Below are positions 53,519-63,978 of a stretch of 64,000 nucleotides of DNA, in pieces. The DNA lies in assembly GCF_021513135.1 (NCBI RefSeq), contig NZ_CP090980.1, positions 620,001 to 684,000 on the forward strand, written 5' to 3'. The notes under the pieces are model-generated. The model saw nothing but the letters and a program-made list of their open reading frames with translations, did no database searches and had not been told where the DNA came from. The position numbers were made by a program, and so were the translations under genes. Source of the stretch: Vibrio sp. SS-MA-C1-2. GTDB lineage: Bacteria; Pseudomonadota; Gammaproteobacteria; Enterobacterales; Vibrionaceae. Numbering within the stretch: position 1 is the stretch's first letter; every line of letters begins with the position of its first letter.

Positions 53519-56398
53519 TTAATCTTCATAATCACTTATCGGTGGGCATGAACAGATTAAGTTTCTATCACCATACACATTGTCAACGCGATTGACGGAA
53601 GGCCAATATTTGTTAGCGGTTGAACCTGCTGGATAACAAGCCTGTTGACGGCTATATGGGTGAGTCCACTCATCTGAAGCTAAATCTACTTGGGTATGGG
53701 GTGCATTGACCAATGGGTTATCAGTTAATGGCAACACGCCAGATTCGACTTGAGTAATCTCTTCTCTTATTGCAATCATCGCATCACAGAAACGATCTAA
53801 TTCAGCTCTAGATTCTGACTCTGTTGGCTCAATCATTAATGTTCCCGCAACAGGGAATGACATGGTTGGTGCATGGAAACCAAAGTCCATTAAGCGTTTT
53901 GCAATATCCTCTTCACTGATCCCTGAGCTCTCTTTCAGTGGACGAATGTCGATAATACACTCATGTGCGACGCGGCCATTTTCACCAATAAATAGAATTG
54001 GATAGTGAGGGCGGAGACGTTCCATCATGTAATTGGCATTAAGAATGGCAACTTCGGTTGCTTGTGTTAAGCCTTGAGTCCCCATCATTGAGATATAAGC
54101 CCAAGAGATGGGTAAAATTGATGCTGATCCCATTGGCGCGGCAGAAACTGCAAACTCAGATTCTTGCTGAACATGTCCTGGTAAGAAATCAATCAGGTGA
54201 GATTTGACACCAATTGGCCCCATACCCGGACCACCGCCACCATGTGGAATACAGAACGTTTTATGTAGATTCAAGTGAGAAACATCAGAACCAATAAAGC
54301 CAGGGGAGGTGAGACCTACTTGGGCGTTCATATTGGCACCATCAAGGTAAACTTGACCACCAGCAGCATGAACTTTTTCACAAATCTCAGTAACACCGGT
54401 CTCATAAACCCCATGAGTTGATGGGTAAGTGATCATAATTGAAGAGAGATTATCGGCATGTTTGGCGATTTTTTCATCCAGATCATTGAGATCAACATTC
54501 CCTTCATCATCACAAGCAACAATCACGATCTTCATTGAAACCATCGCAGCACTGGCTGGATTTGTTCCGTGCGCGGAGCTTGGAATTAGACAGATATTAC
54601 GGTGGTCATCCCCGCGAGACTGATGATAGCGTTGAATCGCGAGTAAACCAGCATATTCACCTTGTGCTCCAGAGTTGGGTTGTAGCGAGATAGCATCATA
54701 ACCGGTGATCTCGCAAAGCATTTTATTTAATTCAGTGGCGAGTTCTTGGTAACCTAAAGTCTGCTCTTGTGGTGCGAATGGATGCATATTCGCAAACTCA
54801 GGCCAGCTGACAGGTTGCATTTCTGCCGCCGCATTGAGCTTCATGGTACAACTGCCCAGAGGGATCATGCCGTGAGTTAATGAGAAATCTTTGTTCTCTA
54901 ACTGCTTCAGATAACGCATCATCTCTGTTTCACTGTGGTATCGATTGAATACTGGATGAGTTAAGAAAGCCGATTGACGTTGACACGTTTCAGGAATAGC
55001 TGCGAATTCTGACTGAGAAACTACCGCACTTAGATCCGCTAAATTTGCAGTGGGTTGGTCAATGCTAATAAATAGGGAAATTAGCTCTGCTACATCCGTT
55101 TGAGTTGTGGTTTCATCAAGGCTGATAGACAGTTTCTCGTCATATTTAGCCAAATTCATACCCGCATTTAGCGCTTTTTGATAAACAGTATCTGTTGCTG
55201 AACCCGTGTTAACGGTTATTGTGTCAAAAAAGGATTGATGTTGTAGCGAGTAACCTGCTTGCTCTACACCTTTTGCTAAGATGGCAGTGAGATGATGAAC
55301 TCGACGTCCAATAGCCTTTAACCCTTGTGGGCCATGATAAACCGCATAGAAAGAGGCCATATTGGCTAACAGTGCTTGAGCGGTACAGATATTAGATGTC
55401 GCTTTTTCGCGGCGGATATGCTGTTCACGAGTCTGCATCGCCATACGCAGTGCTGAATTATCTTGGCTATCCTTAGAAACTCCAATAACACGGCCAGGGA
55501 TGGTTCGCTTATATTTATCACGCGTCGCCATAAATGCGGCGTGTGGACCACCGAATCCCATTGGTACACCAAAGCGTTGGGCACTGCCAATCACGACATC
55601 GGCACCCATTTCACCAGGCGGTGTTAATAGCGTTAAAGAGAGAAGATCACTGACAACCGTCACTAAACACTTGGTTTGATGAGCTGTCGCAATGAGTTCG
55701 GATAAATCACAGACTTCACCGGTTGTTGATGGGTAAGCAAGAATGGCACCAAAGGCATCATATTCAGAAAGGTTATCTGCTTTATCTATCACTAATTCAA
55801 AATTGAAGAAGGTCGCTCGTGTTTTGATAACGCTAATGGTTTGAGGGTTGAGGTTATCGGCAACGAAGAAGAGGTTACTGCGACTTTTACCGGCACGCTT
55901 ACATAGAGTCATTGCTTCTGCAGCCGCAGTGGCTTCATCGAGTAAAGAGGCATTAGCGATCTCCATTCCCGTTAAATCACTGACCATCTGTTGATAATTT
56001 AATAATGCTTCTAAACGACCTTGTGAGATCTCAGGTTGATAAGGCGTATAAGCCGTATACCAACCTGGATTCTCTAATACGTTTCTTAAAATGACGGCTG
56101 GAACATGAGTATTGTAATAACCTTGACCAATATAACTGCGATTGATGATGTTTTTTTCAGCAATAGTTTTTAATTTGCTGAGCATATCGGTTTCGCTAAG
56201 TGGTGCATCAAGATGTAAAGGATTGGGTAGGCGAATATGAGCTGGGACGGTCTGTTCGATGAGTTGTTCCATGCTATTAAGGTCGAGCATTTTTAGCATA
56301 TTTTGTTGTTGCTGGCTGGTGGGGCCATTATGGCGTTCAACAAAATCAGAATTTCCAGTTAATGTATCAAGAAGATTAGATGTCATGCGGGTATCCAT
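53519..56398 (-). CDS. gcvP: Glycine dehydrogenase (decarboxylating), P protein
   Basis: 959 residues, the usual single-chain GcvP. N-terminal half has [14 protein letters not shown] and [20 protein letters not shown]; the C-terminal half holds the PLP lysine in [20 protein letters not shown]. It decarboxylates glycine and loads the aminomethyl group onto GcvH. It follows gcvH on the same strand after a 115-bp gap containing a hairpin. The second ATG (56386) is an alternative start. Confidence 0.97.
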   Translation of the reverse strand: MDTRMTSNLLDTLTGNSDFVERHNGPTSQQQQNMLKMLDLNSMEQLIEQTVPAHIRLPNPLHLDAPLSETDMLSKLKTIAEKNIINRSYIGQGYYNTHVPAVILRNVLENPGWYTAYTPYQPEISQGRLEALLNYQQMVSDLTGMEIANASLLDEATAAAEAMTLCKRAGKSRSNLFFVADNLNPQTISVIKTRATFFNFELVIDKADNLSEYDAFGAILAYPSTTGEVCDLSELIATAHQTKCLVTVVSDLLSLTLLTPPGEMGADVVIGSAQRFGVPMGFGGPHAAFMATRDKYKRTIPGRVIGVSKDSQDNSALRMAMQTREQHIRREKATSNICTAQALLANMASFYAVYHGPQGLKAIGRRVHHLTAILAKGVEQAGYSLQHQSFFDTITVNTGSATDTVYQKALNAGMNLAKYDEKLSISLDETTTQTDVAELISLFISIDQPTANLADLSAVVSQSEFAAIPETCQRQSAFLTHPVFNRYHSETEMMRYLKQLENKDFSLTHGMIPLGSCTMKLNAAAEMQPVSWPEFANMHPFAPQEQTLGYQELATELNKMLCEITGYDAISLQPNSGAQGEYAGLLAIQRYHQSRGDDHRNICLIPSSAHGTNPASAAMVSMKIVIVACDDEGNVDLNDLDEKIAKHADNLSSIMITYPSTHGVYETGVTEICEKVHAAGGQVYLDGANMNAQVGLTSPGFIGSDVSHLNLHKTFCIPHGGGGPGMGPIGVKSHLIDFLPGHVQQESEFAVSAAPMGSASILPISWAYISMMGTQGLTQATEVAILNANYMMERLRPHYPILFIGENGRVAHECIIDIRPLKESSGISEEDIAKRLMDFGFHAPTMSFPVAGTLMIEPTESESRAELDRFCDAMIAIREEITQVESGVLPLTDNPLVNAPHTQVDLASDEWTHPYSRQQACYPAGSTANKYWPSVNRVDNVYGDRNLICSCPPISDYED

Positions 56399-56468
56399 TT
56401 AACGGTATTTGAACAATATTCCATGTCTCACTGAGAGTTTGCTTCCCTCATCATGCGATAATTAATTT

Positions 56469-56502
56469 GAATCCATAACCATATGGAAAGTGCTATGGAT
56501 TC
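56469..56502 (-). other. Hairpin between gcvH and gcvP
   Basis: GAATCCATA (56469-56477) pairs with TATGGATTC (56494-56502). No T-tract, so it is more likely a processing or stability element that could set different levels of H and P protein. Confidence 0.5.
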
Positions 56503-56513
56503 ATTATTATCAA

Positions 56514-56891
56514 TTACTCTTCGATGGTCGCTAGGTAATCTTCAGCACTTAATAGATCGTCTAAACAACTTGGATCGCTAAGTTTAATTTTTGCAATCCA
56601 ACCGCCTTGATAAGGTTCTTCATTGATTAATTCAGGGCTATCTTCTAACTCTTCATTTACTTCAAGAATTTCACCAGTGACTGGTGCATAAACATCAGAG
56701 GCAGCTTTAACTGATTCAACAAGAGAGAAGTTATCTCCAGCATCAATATCATCACCAATGGCAGGAAGGTCAACATAGACAACATCACCTAATAGTTGTT
56801 GCGCATGATCGCTGATGCCAACGGTGACGGTGCCATCACTATTATCAAGAATCCATTCGTGAGACTGAGTGAATTTTAAGTTACTTTCCAT
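56514..56891 (-). CDS. gcvH: Glycine cleavage system H protein
   Basis: 125 residues. The lipoylated lysine lies in SLVESVKAASDVYAPVTGEI. The N-terminal FTQSHEWILDNSDGTVTVGI is standard. GcvH shuttles the aminomethyl group between P, T and L proteins. First gene of a gcvHP unit divergent from the symporter-gcvT unit. Confidence 0.97.
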   Translation of the reverse strand: MESNLKFTQSHEWILDNSDGTVTVGISDHAQQLLGDVVYVDLPAIGDDIDAGDNFSLVESVKAASDVYAPVTGEILEVNEELEDSPELINEEPYQGGWIAKIKLSDPSCLDDLLSAEDYLATIEE

Positions 56892-57283
56892 TATGTACTC
56901 CTAATCACTAATTTTTATGTGGTTTATTAAAGTGGACGATTACCGTTATTAAATCGGTTACTAAAGCTGTTATTAAACTTTTCGCTAAACTAGGTAAACA
57001 TTTAATACCATTAAACATACCGAAGAGAAGATGTTGCCGCAATATAAAAACGACAAAAGTGAGCGATAGATTAAAAATAATGACAATTCACTTACGTTTT
57101 AATATCAACAGAATAATAAATAGTCTTTATTTGTTGTTTATATGAACAAAGACCTAGATTTATTTAAAAATTAATGGTCAACTAAAGATTAATGTTAATA
57201 AAATGTAGCATTATGGTTTTGGAGTTATCGTTTCACTTTATTGAGTGAACGATATTTTTAAAAGGGTTAAGGAGAGATATAAA
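56892..57283. other. Divergent promoter region of the glycine genes
   Basis: About 390 bp, AT-rich. I looked for the tandem glycine riboswitch common upstream of Vibrio glycine genes and see no recognisable aptamer. A hairpin-like GTTATCGTTTCACTT...GTGAACGATA lies at about 57223-57252 in the symporter leader. Confidence 0.45.
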
Positions 57284-58659
57284 ATGGAACTACTAACAAG
57301 TTTTGTCTCATCGGTGAACGGCATTGTATGGGGAGTCCCTATGCTGATCTTAATTCTTGGGGTTGGGTTATTCCTGATGCTGGGCTTAAGATTTATGCCA
57401 ATTGTAAAATTATGGACTGGCTTTAAACTTTTATGGAGTGGTCGAATTCCAGATAAAGATAAATCAGCTAAAGGGGATATTAGTCCATTTAATGCATTAA
57501 TGACTTCACTGTCTGCCACCATAGGTACTGGTAATATCGCCGGTGTTGCAACGGCGATTGCATTAGGGGGCCGGGTGCGCTGTTTTGGATGTGGTGTACT
57601 GCATTAGTTGGTATGGCGACCAAATATGCCGAAGCTGTCTGCGCGGTAAAATATCGCGAAAAAGACGACAAAGGTAACTATATTGGTGGCCCGATGTACT
57701 ACATCAAAAACGGCTTATCTAGTAAGTGGGCTTGGTTAGGTACTCTGTTTGCAATATTTGGCTCTATTGCTGGTTTTGGTATTGGTAATGGGGTGCAGTC
57801 GAACTCTGTTGCTAATGCGTTAGAAGTCAACTTTGGTGTGCCAGCGGTAGCGACAGGCATTGGTTTGATGATCTTAGTCGCACTGGTTTTAATTGGTGGT
57901 GTACGCCGTATTGCAGATGTAGCCGGTAAATTAGTTCCCGCTATGGCTTTTTTCTATATTGGTGCGGGCTGTGTTGTTTTATTTCTAAATGCCAGTGCGA
58001 TACCAGCCGCTTGGACTTTAATTATTGAGAGTGCATTTACGCCAACCGCAGCGCAGGGCGGTTTTGCTGGGGCTGCGGTTTGGGCTGCCATTCGTTTTGG
58101 TGTTGCTCGTGGTGTGTTCTCCAATGAAGCGGGTTTAGGTTCAGCCCCGATTGCTCATGCGGCGGCACAAACCAACAATCCAGTTGCTCAAGGCTTGGTC
58201 GCCATGTTAGGGACATTCATTGACACCTTAATCGTCTGTTCAATTACCGGTTTTGCAATTATAGTTTCTGGTGAGTGGACATCAGGTGCCAACGGTGCTG
58301 CGCTAACGTCTGCAGCATTTGCATCATCTTTGCCTAATATTGGTAACTATATTGTTGCGATTGCGTTGGCCGTCTTTGCATTTACAACGATTTTAGGTTG
58401 GAGTTTCTATTGTGAAAAATGTATCCAATACCTTTTCGGTATCAAAGCGATTAAATATTTCCGTATTGTATGGATTATTGCTGTGCCGATTGGAGCAACC
58501 AGCTCGTTAGATTTTGTTTGGTTATTGGCCGATACATTAAACGCAATGATGGCTATTCCGAACTTAATTGCCTTAGTACTTCTCAGTCCGATTGTTTTCT
58601 CATTGACTAAGGATTACTTTGCAGGTAAAGATGTTTCTGTTACCACAGAGAAATCGTAA
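57284..58659 (+). pseudogene. AGCS family Na+:alanine/glycine symporter, frameshifted
   Basis: Start at ATG 57284 after AAGGAGAG. Frame one runs MELLTSFVSSVNGIVWGVPM to SATIGTGNIAGVATAIALGG; frame two continues from about 57573 with ALFWMWCTALVGMATKYAEA to the end. The G5 run at 57566-57570 would need one more G to give ALGGPGALFWMW, the conserved AGCS sequence. Otherwise complete (about 458 residues). It would import glycine or alanine, supplying the cleavage system encoded around it. Confidence 0.9.
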
Positions 58660-58687
58660 CTCATCAATTTTAATTAAGGATAATTAA

Positions 58688-59804
58688 ATGACTCAACAAT
58701 TGAAAACTGCACTTTATGATTATCACGTTAATGCTGGGGCCAAAATGGTACCGTTTGCGGGATATGAAATGCCAGTTCAATACCCTTTAGGTGTAAAAAA
58801 AGAGCATATTCATACTCGTGAGAATGCGGGACTATTTGATGTTTCTCATATGGGGCAAATCCGAATTTATGGTGATGGTGCGGCGCAATTGCTTGAGTCA
58901 TTAACGCCCGTTGATATTATTGATCTCCCTACAGGTAAACAGCGTTATGCTTTCTTTACCAATCCAGAAGGTGGCATTCTTGACGATTTGATGGTGGCGA
59001 ATATGGGTGATCATCTTTTTTGTGGTGGTGAATGCGGCGTGTAAAGCACAAGATATTGCTCACTTACAGCATAACCTCCCAACTGGTGTTGAGTTGGAAG
59101 TGATCGATAACCGCGCATTATTAGCTCTACAAGGTCCGAAAGCCGCGAGTGTACTTGCACAACTGAACCCAGCCGTTAATGAAATGGTCTTTATGGATGT
59201 AAAAACCATCGAGTTACTGGGTGAAAACTGCATTGTCAGTCGCTCTGGTTATACGGGTGAAGATGGCTTTGAGATCTCAATCGCTGAAGATAAAGCGGTT
59301 GCATTTGCGGAAGCTTTAGTGGCATTTGATGAAGTGGAGTTGATCGGCTTAGGCGCGCGTGATTCTTTGCGTTTAGAGTGTGGACTTTGTCTTTATGGAC
59401 ATGATCTCGATACCACAACGACGCCAGTTGAAGCGAGTCTATTGTGGGCGGTGAGCAAAAATCGTCGTACGGGTGGTGAACGCGAAGGGGGCTTCCCTGG
59501 GGCTGATAAAATCCTTTCTCAAATTGTCACCAAAGATGTGGCTCGTAAACGTATCGGTTTAGTTGGACTGTCTCGTGCACCAATTCGTGAAGGGGTTGAG
59601 CTGTTTGATGGTGCCGATAATCGTGTGGGTATTGTGACCAGTGGAACATTTGGTCCAACTGCTGGCAAACCGGTAACCATGGCTTATGTCTCTACTGAGT
59701 TTGCAGCAATTGGTACTGAGCTATTTGCTGAGGTTCGTGGTAAAAAACTCGCGATGGAAGTGGTGAAAATGCCATTTGTGCCGCAAAATTATTATCGCGG
59801 CTAA
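58688..59804 (+). pseudogene. gcvT: Glycine cleavage T protein (aminomethyltransferase), frameshifted
   Basis: Frame one: MTQQLKTALYDYHVNAGAKM to LDDLMVANMGDHLF; frame two: VVVNAACKAQDIAHLQHNLP to VKMPFVPQNYYRG. Removing one T from the T6 run at 59016-59021 joins them into a normal 372-residue GcvT with RSGYTGEDGFEIS and ECGLCLYGHDLDTTTTPVEA. It transfers the methylene group from GcvH to tetrahydrofolate. 28 bp after the symporter gene. Loss would abolish glycine cleavage, yet gcvP and gcvH are intact. Confidence 0.93.
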
Positions 59805-59847
59805 TTATTTGATTCGTTACAATTAAATGATGAGCAATCAATAAACT

Positions 59848-59899
59848 AAAAATGCCAGTTTGATTTTCATGTTATCGTGAATATCAAGTTGGCATTTTT
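59848..59899 (+). terminator. Terminator after gcvT
   Basis: AAAAATGCCAGTTTGAT pairs with ATATCAAGTTGGCATTTTT with small mismatches; T-tract follows. Confidence 0.88.
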
Positions 59900-59939
59900 G
59901 TCCATAACTTTGCTATTTATTAATAGAAAGAATCATTCG

Positions 59940-59999
59940 GTATATACTTGAGGTTATTCATTTTCCGCCGACTAGCCACTCCAATTACTTTGGGTATAG
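59940..59999. repeat. ERIC-type repeat, right part
   Basis: TATATACTTGAGGTTATTCA, then CCGCCGACTAGCCACTCC and TTACTTTGGGTATA. About 60 bp; the centre is deleted. Confidence 0.75.
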
Positions 60000-60005
60000 G
60001 TCTAT

Positions 60006-60893
60006 TTATGGTGCCGAAGGCTGAGTGAGTTGTTTCGTTGTATTTGGGTTAATTGCTTCATTAACGGCTTGATGATTATCTTCTTCTATTTCTTCTGTTA
60101 ACGATTTTGACTCAATCGCTGGGTTCTGAGTCGTGTCTGCCCAGTCTCGTACATAACGCCACCACTGACCTAAAATTTCATTCCATGCTTTTTCAGTTTG
60201 TTCTAAATAGAGTGCCCGAGGGGTATATTTAATCCAAAATTGAGAGATATCTTGATGGGCAAGAAAGTTAGTTGGAGCTGCTATCGGATCAAGTCCTGTA
60301 CTTTTAAATTCAGCCATGGCACGCGGCATATGATTTGCTGAGGTAACTAAAACTAAATGGCTCTGCTTGACCACCGCTTTAGCTTGAAATGCCTCTTCCC
60401 AAGTATCTTTTGCGGTCTCTAATAACAGAATATCACTTTTGGTTACCCCGAGATCAAGGGCAACTTGAGCGAGCATTCGAGCATGGGATATCGATGTCCC
60501 TCCTGCATAACCCGATAAAATGAGTTTTGCCCCAGGATACATACGATAAATACGGATCCCTTCAGCTAATCTCATCAGAGCAGCACGACTAATTTCAGAG
60601 GTTGATGGCATATTTTTATCGACCACATGGCTATTACCTAGCACCATGACATAATCAACACTCTGACTGGTTGGAATAAAAGCAGGATATTGATGTTCGA
60701 GAGGAACTAAAAGACGCGTTGATACCGGCTGAAATGAGACTAAAAATAATCCAACCCAAGCAAAAGTTACTAGGCTTTTACCTGTTTTGCTCCAACGGGT
60801 AAACCACAGCAGCAGCAGGCCAAATAAAGCAATAGTTAACACCATTGGAAGTGGCATAAGCATTGATGATAAGATTTTTTTTAGTTCAAACAT
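60006..60893 (-). CDS. elyC: Envelope biogenesis factor ElyC (DUF218/YdcF-like)
   Basis: 295 residues. Two N-terminal TM helices (about 10-60), then a periplasmic DUF218 domain with VDYVMVLGNSHVVD, RLAEGIRIYRMYPGAKLILS, ETAKDTWEEAFQAKAVV and LVTSANHMPRAMAEFKSTGL. The last 45 residues are an acidic, low-complexity tail longer than usual. ElyC in E. coli helps peptidoglycan precursor supply. Divergent from cmoM as in E. coli, which supports the name. Confidence 0.92.
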   Translation of the reverse strand: MFELKKILSSMLMPLPMVLTIALFGLLLLWFTRWSKTGKSLVTFAWVGLFLVSFQPVSTRLLVPLEHQYPAFIPTSQSVDYVMVLGNSHVVDKNMPSTSEISRAALMRLAEGIRIYRMYPGAKLILSGYAGGTSISHARMLAQVALDLGVTKSDILLLETAKDTWEEAFQAKAVVKQSHLVLVTSANHMPRAMAEFKSTGLDPIAAPTNFLAHQDISQFWIKYTPRALYLEQTEKAWNEILGQWWRYVRDWADTTQNPAIESKSLTEEIEEDNHQAVNEAINPNTTKQLTQPSAP

Positions 60894-61010
60894 CCAAATT
60901 CGCCCGAATAATCGTCAGTTGAGAGTTTATAAGGTAAGAATAGCTTTATTCTTACTATTGTTATGCGAAAATATGCCTCTGTATGACATAAAATAGATAG
61001 AACAGAGTAA

Positions 61011-61784
61011 ATGGCTCAAGATAGAAATTTCGATGATATTGCAGATAAGTTTGCTAAAAATATCTATGGCTCACAAAAAGGGTTAATTCGTGAAGCGGTT
61101 GTATGGCGTGATCTACAACAAATTATGGATCAATTTCCTCAACAATCTTTATCTATTCTTGATGCTGGTGGCGGTATTGGACAAATGTCTCAAAAAATGG
61201 CCACTCAAGGACATCATGTTACTCTGTGTGATATTTCAGCAAAAATGTTACAACTTGCCGCTGCTGAAATTGAAAAAGCACAACTTATGCCTCAGTATCA
61301 ATTAATTCACTGTGCAGCACAAGATATTGATCACTATTTATCTGAAAAGGTTGATGTAATTCTATTCCATGCCGTTGTTGAGTGGTTGGCTGAGCCACAA
61401 AAAGCCGTTGAAAGTTTAATTAAAAACTTAAAGCCCGGTGGCTACTTTTCATTAATGTTTTATAACAATACAGGTTTAACTTTTAAAAATTTAATTTGTG
61501 GTAATATTCCTCATGTCATTGACGGAATGCCTCATCGAAAGCGATTCAAATTACAACCGACACAAGCTTTCGATCCTGATGAAGTTTATCAGTGGTTAAC
61601 TGATGCGGGATTAGAGGTTTCAGGCAAAAGTGGGGTACGATGTATCCACGACTATATTCGTCAACAAGACGTTGGAGAATATACCTTTGATCAGCTTTTA
61701 GAGATGGAGATGAAATTATGCCAACAAGAGCCTTATCTCTCTCTGGGACGATATATTCATGTGTGGGCACGTAAGCCTATTTAA
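61011..61784 (+). CDS. cmoM: tRNA 5-carboxymethoxyuridine methyltransferase CmoM (SmtA)
   Basis: 257 residues, class I SAM methyltransferase. SAM-binding motif I is ILDAGGGIGQMSQKMA, motif II VTLCDISAKMLQLA, and FHAVVEWLAEPQKAVESLIK is typical of CmoM. It methylates cmo5U34 to mcmo5U in tRNAs. It precedes mukFEB as in E. coli. AGAGTAA before the ATG. Confidence 0.93.
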   Translation: MAQDRNFDDIADKFAKNIYGSQKGLIREAVVWRDLQQIMDQFPQQSLSILDAGGGIGQMSQKMATQGHHVTLCDISAKMLQLAAAEIEKAQLMPQYQLIHCAAQDIDHYLSEKVDVILFHAVVEWLAEPQKAVESLIKNLKPGGYFSLMFYNNTGLTFKNLICGNIPHVIDGMPHRKRFKLQPTQAFDPDEVYQWLTDAGLEVSGKSGVRCIHDYIRQQDVGEYTFDQLLEMEMKLCQQEPYLSLGRYIHVWARKPI

Positions 61785-61791
61785 TTTTTAT

Positions 61792-61870
61792 ATACCCTTG
61801 TTACTTGAAATTGTTAGGGGAGTAGCATTATTTATTTCTCCCCTAGTTATATCAATAATTTTTGGTGTAG
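61792..61870. repeat. Decayed ERIC-type repeat with a hairpin
   Basis: TATACCCTTGTTACTTGAAA and TTGTTAGG at the left and CAATAATTTTTGGTG at the right are ERIC ends. The middle has TAGGGGAG pairing with CTCCCCTA (about 61816-61845). It lies between cmoM and mukF, so it would be transcribed if the operon is continuous. Confidence 0.6.
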
Positions 61871-61940
61871 TTATATGTTTTTTATGACTTATTTACTAAA
61901 CTGTAATTGAGCATATTTTAATTTGATTCAAGGATAGCGA

Positions 61941-63263
61941 ATGAGTGAAATGATCCAGACTGTTCCCGAGCTTGTGGGATGGGTCAAACAGAACGACTTC
62001 TCAATCTCTTTACCCCCAGAGCGCTTAGGATTTTTACTTGCTGTTTCAGCATTAAGCCAAGATCGTTTTGAAGAAGAGTTAAGTGAAGGTGAGTTAATCG
62101 ATGCTTTTCGTATTGTCAGTGATCAATTTGAACAATCAAGAGATACCATTGCATTTCGAGCCAATAACACCATCAACGATATGGTCAAACAGCGATTGAT
62201 CAACCGTTTTAGCAGCGAGTTCAGTGAAGGTGCGAGTATCTATCGTTTAACACCTTTATCTGTTGGAATTTGTGATTACTACTCGCGCCATAAAGAGTAC
62301 TCAGCCTTAAAGCTTTCTATTCAATTAACTATGGTGGCTGATGAGATTGCTAAAGCCGTTAAAGCGGCTCAGCAAGGTGGAGAGGTGAGTTATTGGCATC
62401 AACATGTATTCGCAGTCTTAAAGTATTCTGTTGCTGAGTTATTTGAACGTATTGACCTCAATCAGCGAACAATGGATGAGCAGCAGCAAGAAGTTAAAAA
62501 TGACATTGCTGAACTGTTGAATAAAGATTGGCAAGCCGCGATTACCAGTTGTGAACTGCTACTCAATGAAACCTCTAATACGTTACAAGAGTTACAAGAT
62601 ACATTACAAGCGGCAGGGGATCAGCTGCAAAGTCAATTGCTTAAAATCCAAGAGTTAACTCATGGCAACAGTGATCTGGTTTTTGTAGAAAATATTGTTT
62701 TTAACTTACAAAGTAAACTCGATCGCATTATTAACTGGGGACAGCAAGCGATCGATTTATGGATTGGTTATGACCGTCATGTTCATAAATTCATCCGAAC
62801 CGCTATCGATATGGATCAGAACCGAGCCTTTAGTCAGCGTCTTCGTCAATCGGTAACTGATTATTTTGATGCACCATGGTATTTAACGTTTGCCAATGCT
62901 GATCGTCTTTTTGATATGAGAGATGATGCGTTAGTGCTTCGCAATGAAGAAGTCTTAGGTGAATTACCGCCAGAAATGGAATTTGAACAGCTTGAAAGTG
63001 TACGAAGCTACCTTAGTGAGCATATTGCTGACATGTTGCATCAACATAAGCATCAACAAAAACCGATCCATTTAGCCGAGTTATTGAGTAATTACTTAGA
63101 GGATCATCCTCAAAGTCGACATTTTGATGTTGCCCGCTTAGTGGTGGATCAAGCGGTACGACTGGGTTATTCGCAGGATGAACTCAACGCAGTGCAACCA
63201 CTGTGGCAGGATATAAATAAATTTGGAGCCAAGGTACAGGCCAATGTCATCGATAAATATTGA
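61941..63263 (+). CDS. mukF: Chromosome partition protein MukF (kleisin)
   Basis: 440 residues. N-terminal winged-helix region [20 protein letters not shown] and [13 protein letters not shown], long helical middle with coiled coil (about 180-290), and C-terminal winged helix (about 330-440, [20 protein letters not shown]). MukF bridges the MukB heads and recruits MukE in the MukBEF condensin. It overlaps mukE by 20 bp. Confidence 0.97.
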   Translation: MSEMIQTVPELVGWVKQNDFSISLPPERLGFLLAVSALSQDRFEEELSEGELIDAFRIVSDQFEQSRDTIAFRANNTINDMVKQRLINRFSSEFSEGASIYRLTPLSVGICDYYSRHKEYSALKLSIQLTMVADEIAKAVKAAQQGGEVSYWHQHVFAVLKYSVAELFERIDLNQRTMDEQQQEVKNDIAELLNKDWQAAITSCELLLNETSNTLQELQDTLQAAGDQLQSQLLKIQELTHGNSDLVFVENIVFNLQSKLDRIINWGQQAIDLWIGYDRHVHKFIRTAIDMDQNRAFSQRLRQSVTDYFDAPWYLTFANADRLFDMRDDALVLRNEEVLGELPPEMEFEQLESVRSYLSEHIADMLHQHKHQQKPIHLAELLSNYLEDHPQSRHFDVARLVVDQAVRLGYSQDELNAVQPLWQDINKFGAKVQANVIDKY

Positions 63264-63978
63264 ACAACTTATTCCAGAGCAGTTAGCAAAAGCAATTGCC
63301 AGCCCGTTATTTCCTGAGCTTGATAGTCTTCTTCGTTCTGGTCGCCATATTGGTAATGAAGATCTTGATAATCATGCTTTTTTATTGGAATTTGAACATG
63401 AGTTAGCCCATTTCTATCAACGTTATCATGTTGAATTAGTTCGTGCGCCTGAAAATTTCTTTTATCTACGCCCACGTTCTAGCTCGTATATTAGTCGCAG
63501 TGTCCTTTCTGAGTTGGACATGCTGGTGGGTAAGGTACTCTGCTTTCTTTACCTAAGTCCTGAACGTCTTGCACAAGAGGGGATCTTTACTCATCACGAT
63601 GTTTATGACGAACTTTTAACCCTAGCCGATGAAGCGAAATTAATGAAGTTAGTCACCCATCGTGCAACAGGTTCCGATCTCGATAAAGAAAAATTGAACG
63701 ACAAAGTGAAAACCTCACTCCGCCGTCTTCGTCGTCTCGGGATGTTATTATCGGTTGGTGATAGCGGTAAATTCAGAATTAGTGAATCAGTGTTCCGTTT
63801 TGGTGCCGATGTTCGTGCGGGAGATGATCCTCGTGAAGCACAGCTAAGAATGATTCGTGATGGTGAAGCGGTCGTTCATGATGAGCAGCCAAATCAGGGG
63901 TCGTTGTTAGATCCTGATTCAGAAAAAAACGAAGATGAAATGAGATATGAGCAAGTAACACAGGAGCAATCATTATGA
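63244..63978 (+). CDS. mukE: Chromosome partition protein MukE
   Basis: 244 residues: [40 protein letters not shown] and [20 protein letters not shown] are the MukE winged-helix domains; the acidic tail follows. The start at 63244, within the end of mukF and after AAGG, gives the normal N-terminus; an ATG 21 bases earlier was not used. MukE dimers bind MukF and modulate the MukB ATPase. Confidence 0.96.
   Translation: MSSINIEQLIPEQLAKAIASPLFPELDSLLRSGRHIGNEDLDNHAFLLEFEHELAHFYQRYHVELVRAPENFFYLRPRSSSYISRSVLSELDMLVGKVLCFLYLSPERLAQEGIFTHHDVYDELLTLADEAKLMKLVTHRATGSDLDKEKLNDKVKTSLRRLRRLGMLLSVGDSGKFRISESVFRFGADVRAGDDPREAQLRMIRDGEAVVHDEQPNQGSLLDPDSEKNEDEMRYEQVTQEQSL

Noticed and set aside
56892-57283. 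Glycine riboswitch
   Set aside because: Expected in this location in Vibrio, but the conserved purine-rich aptamer core was not recognised by eye.
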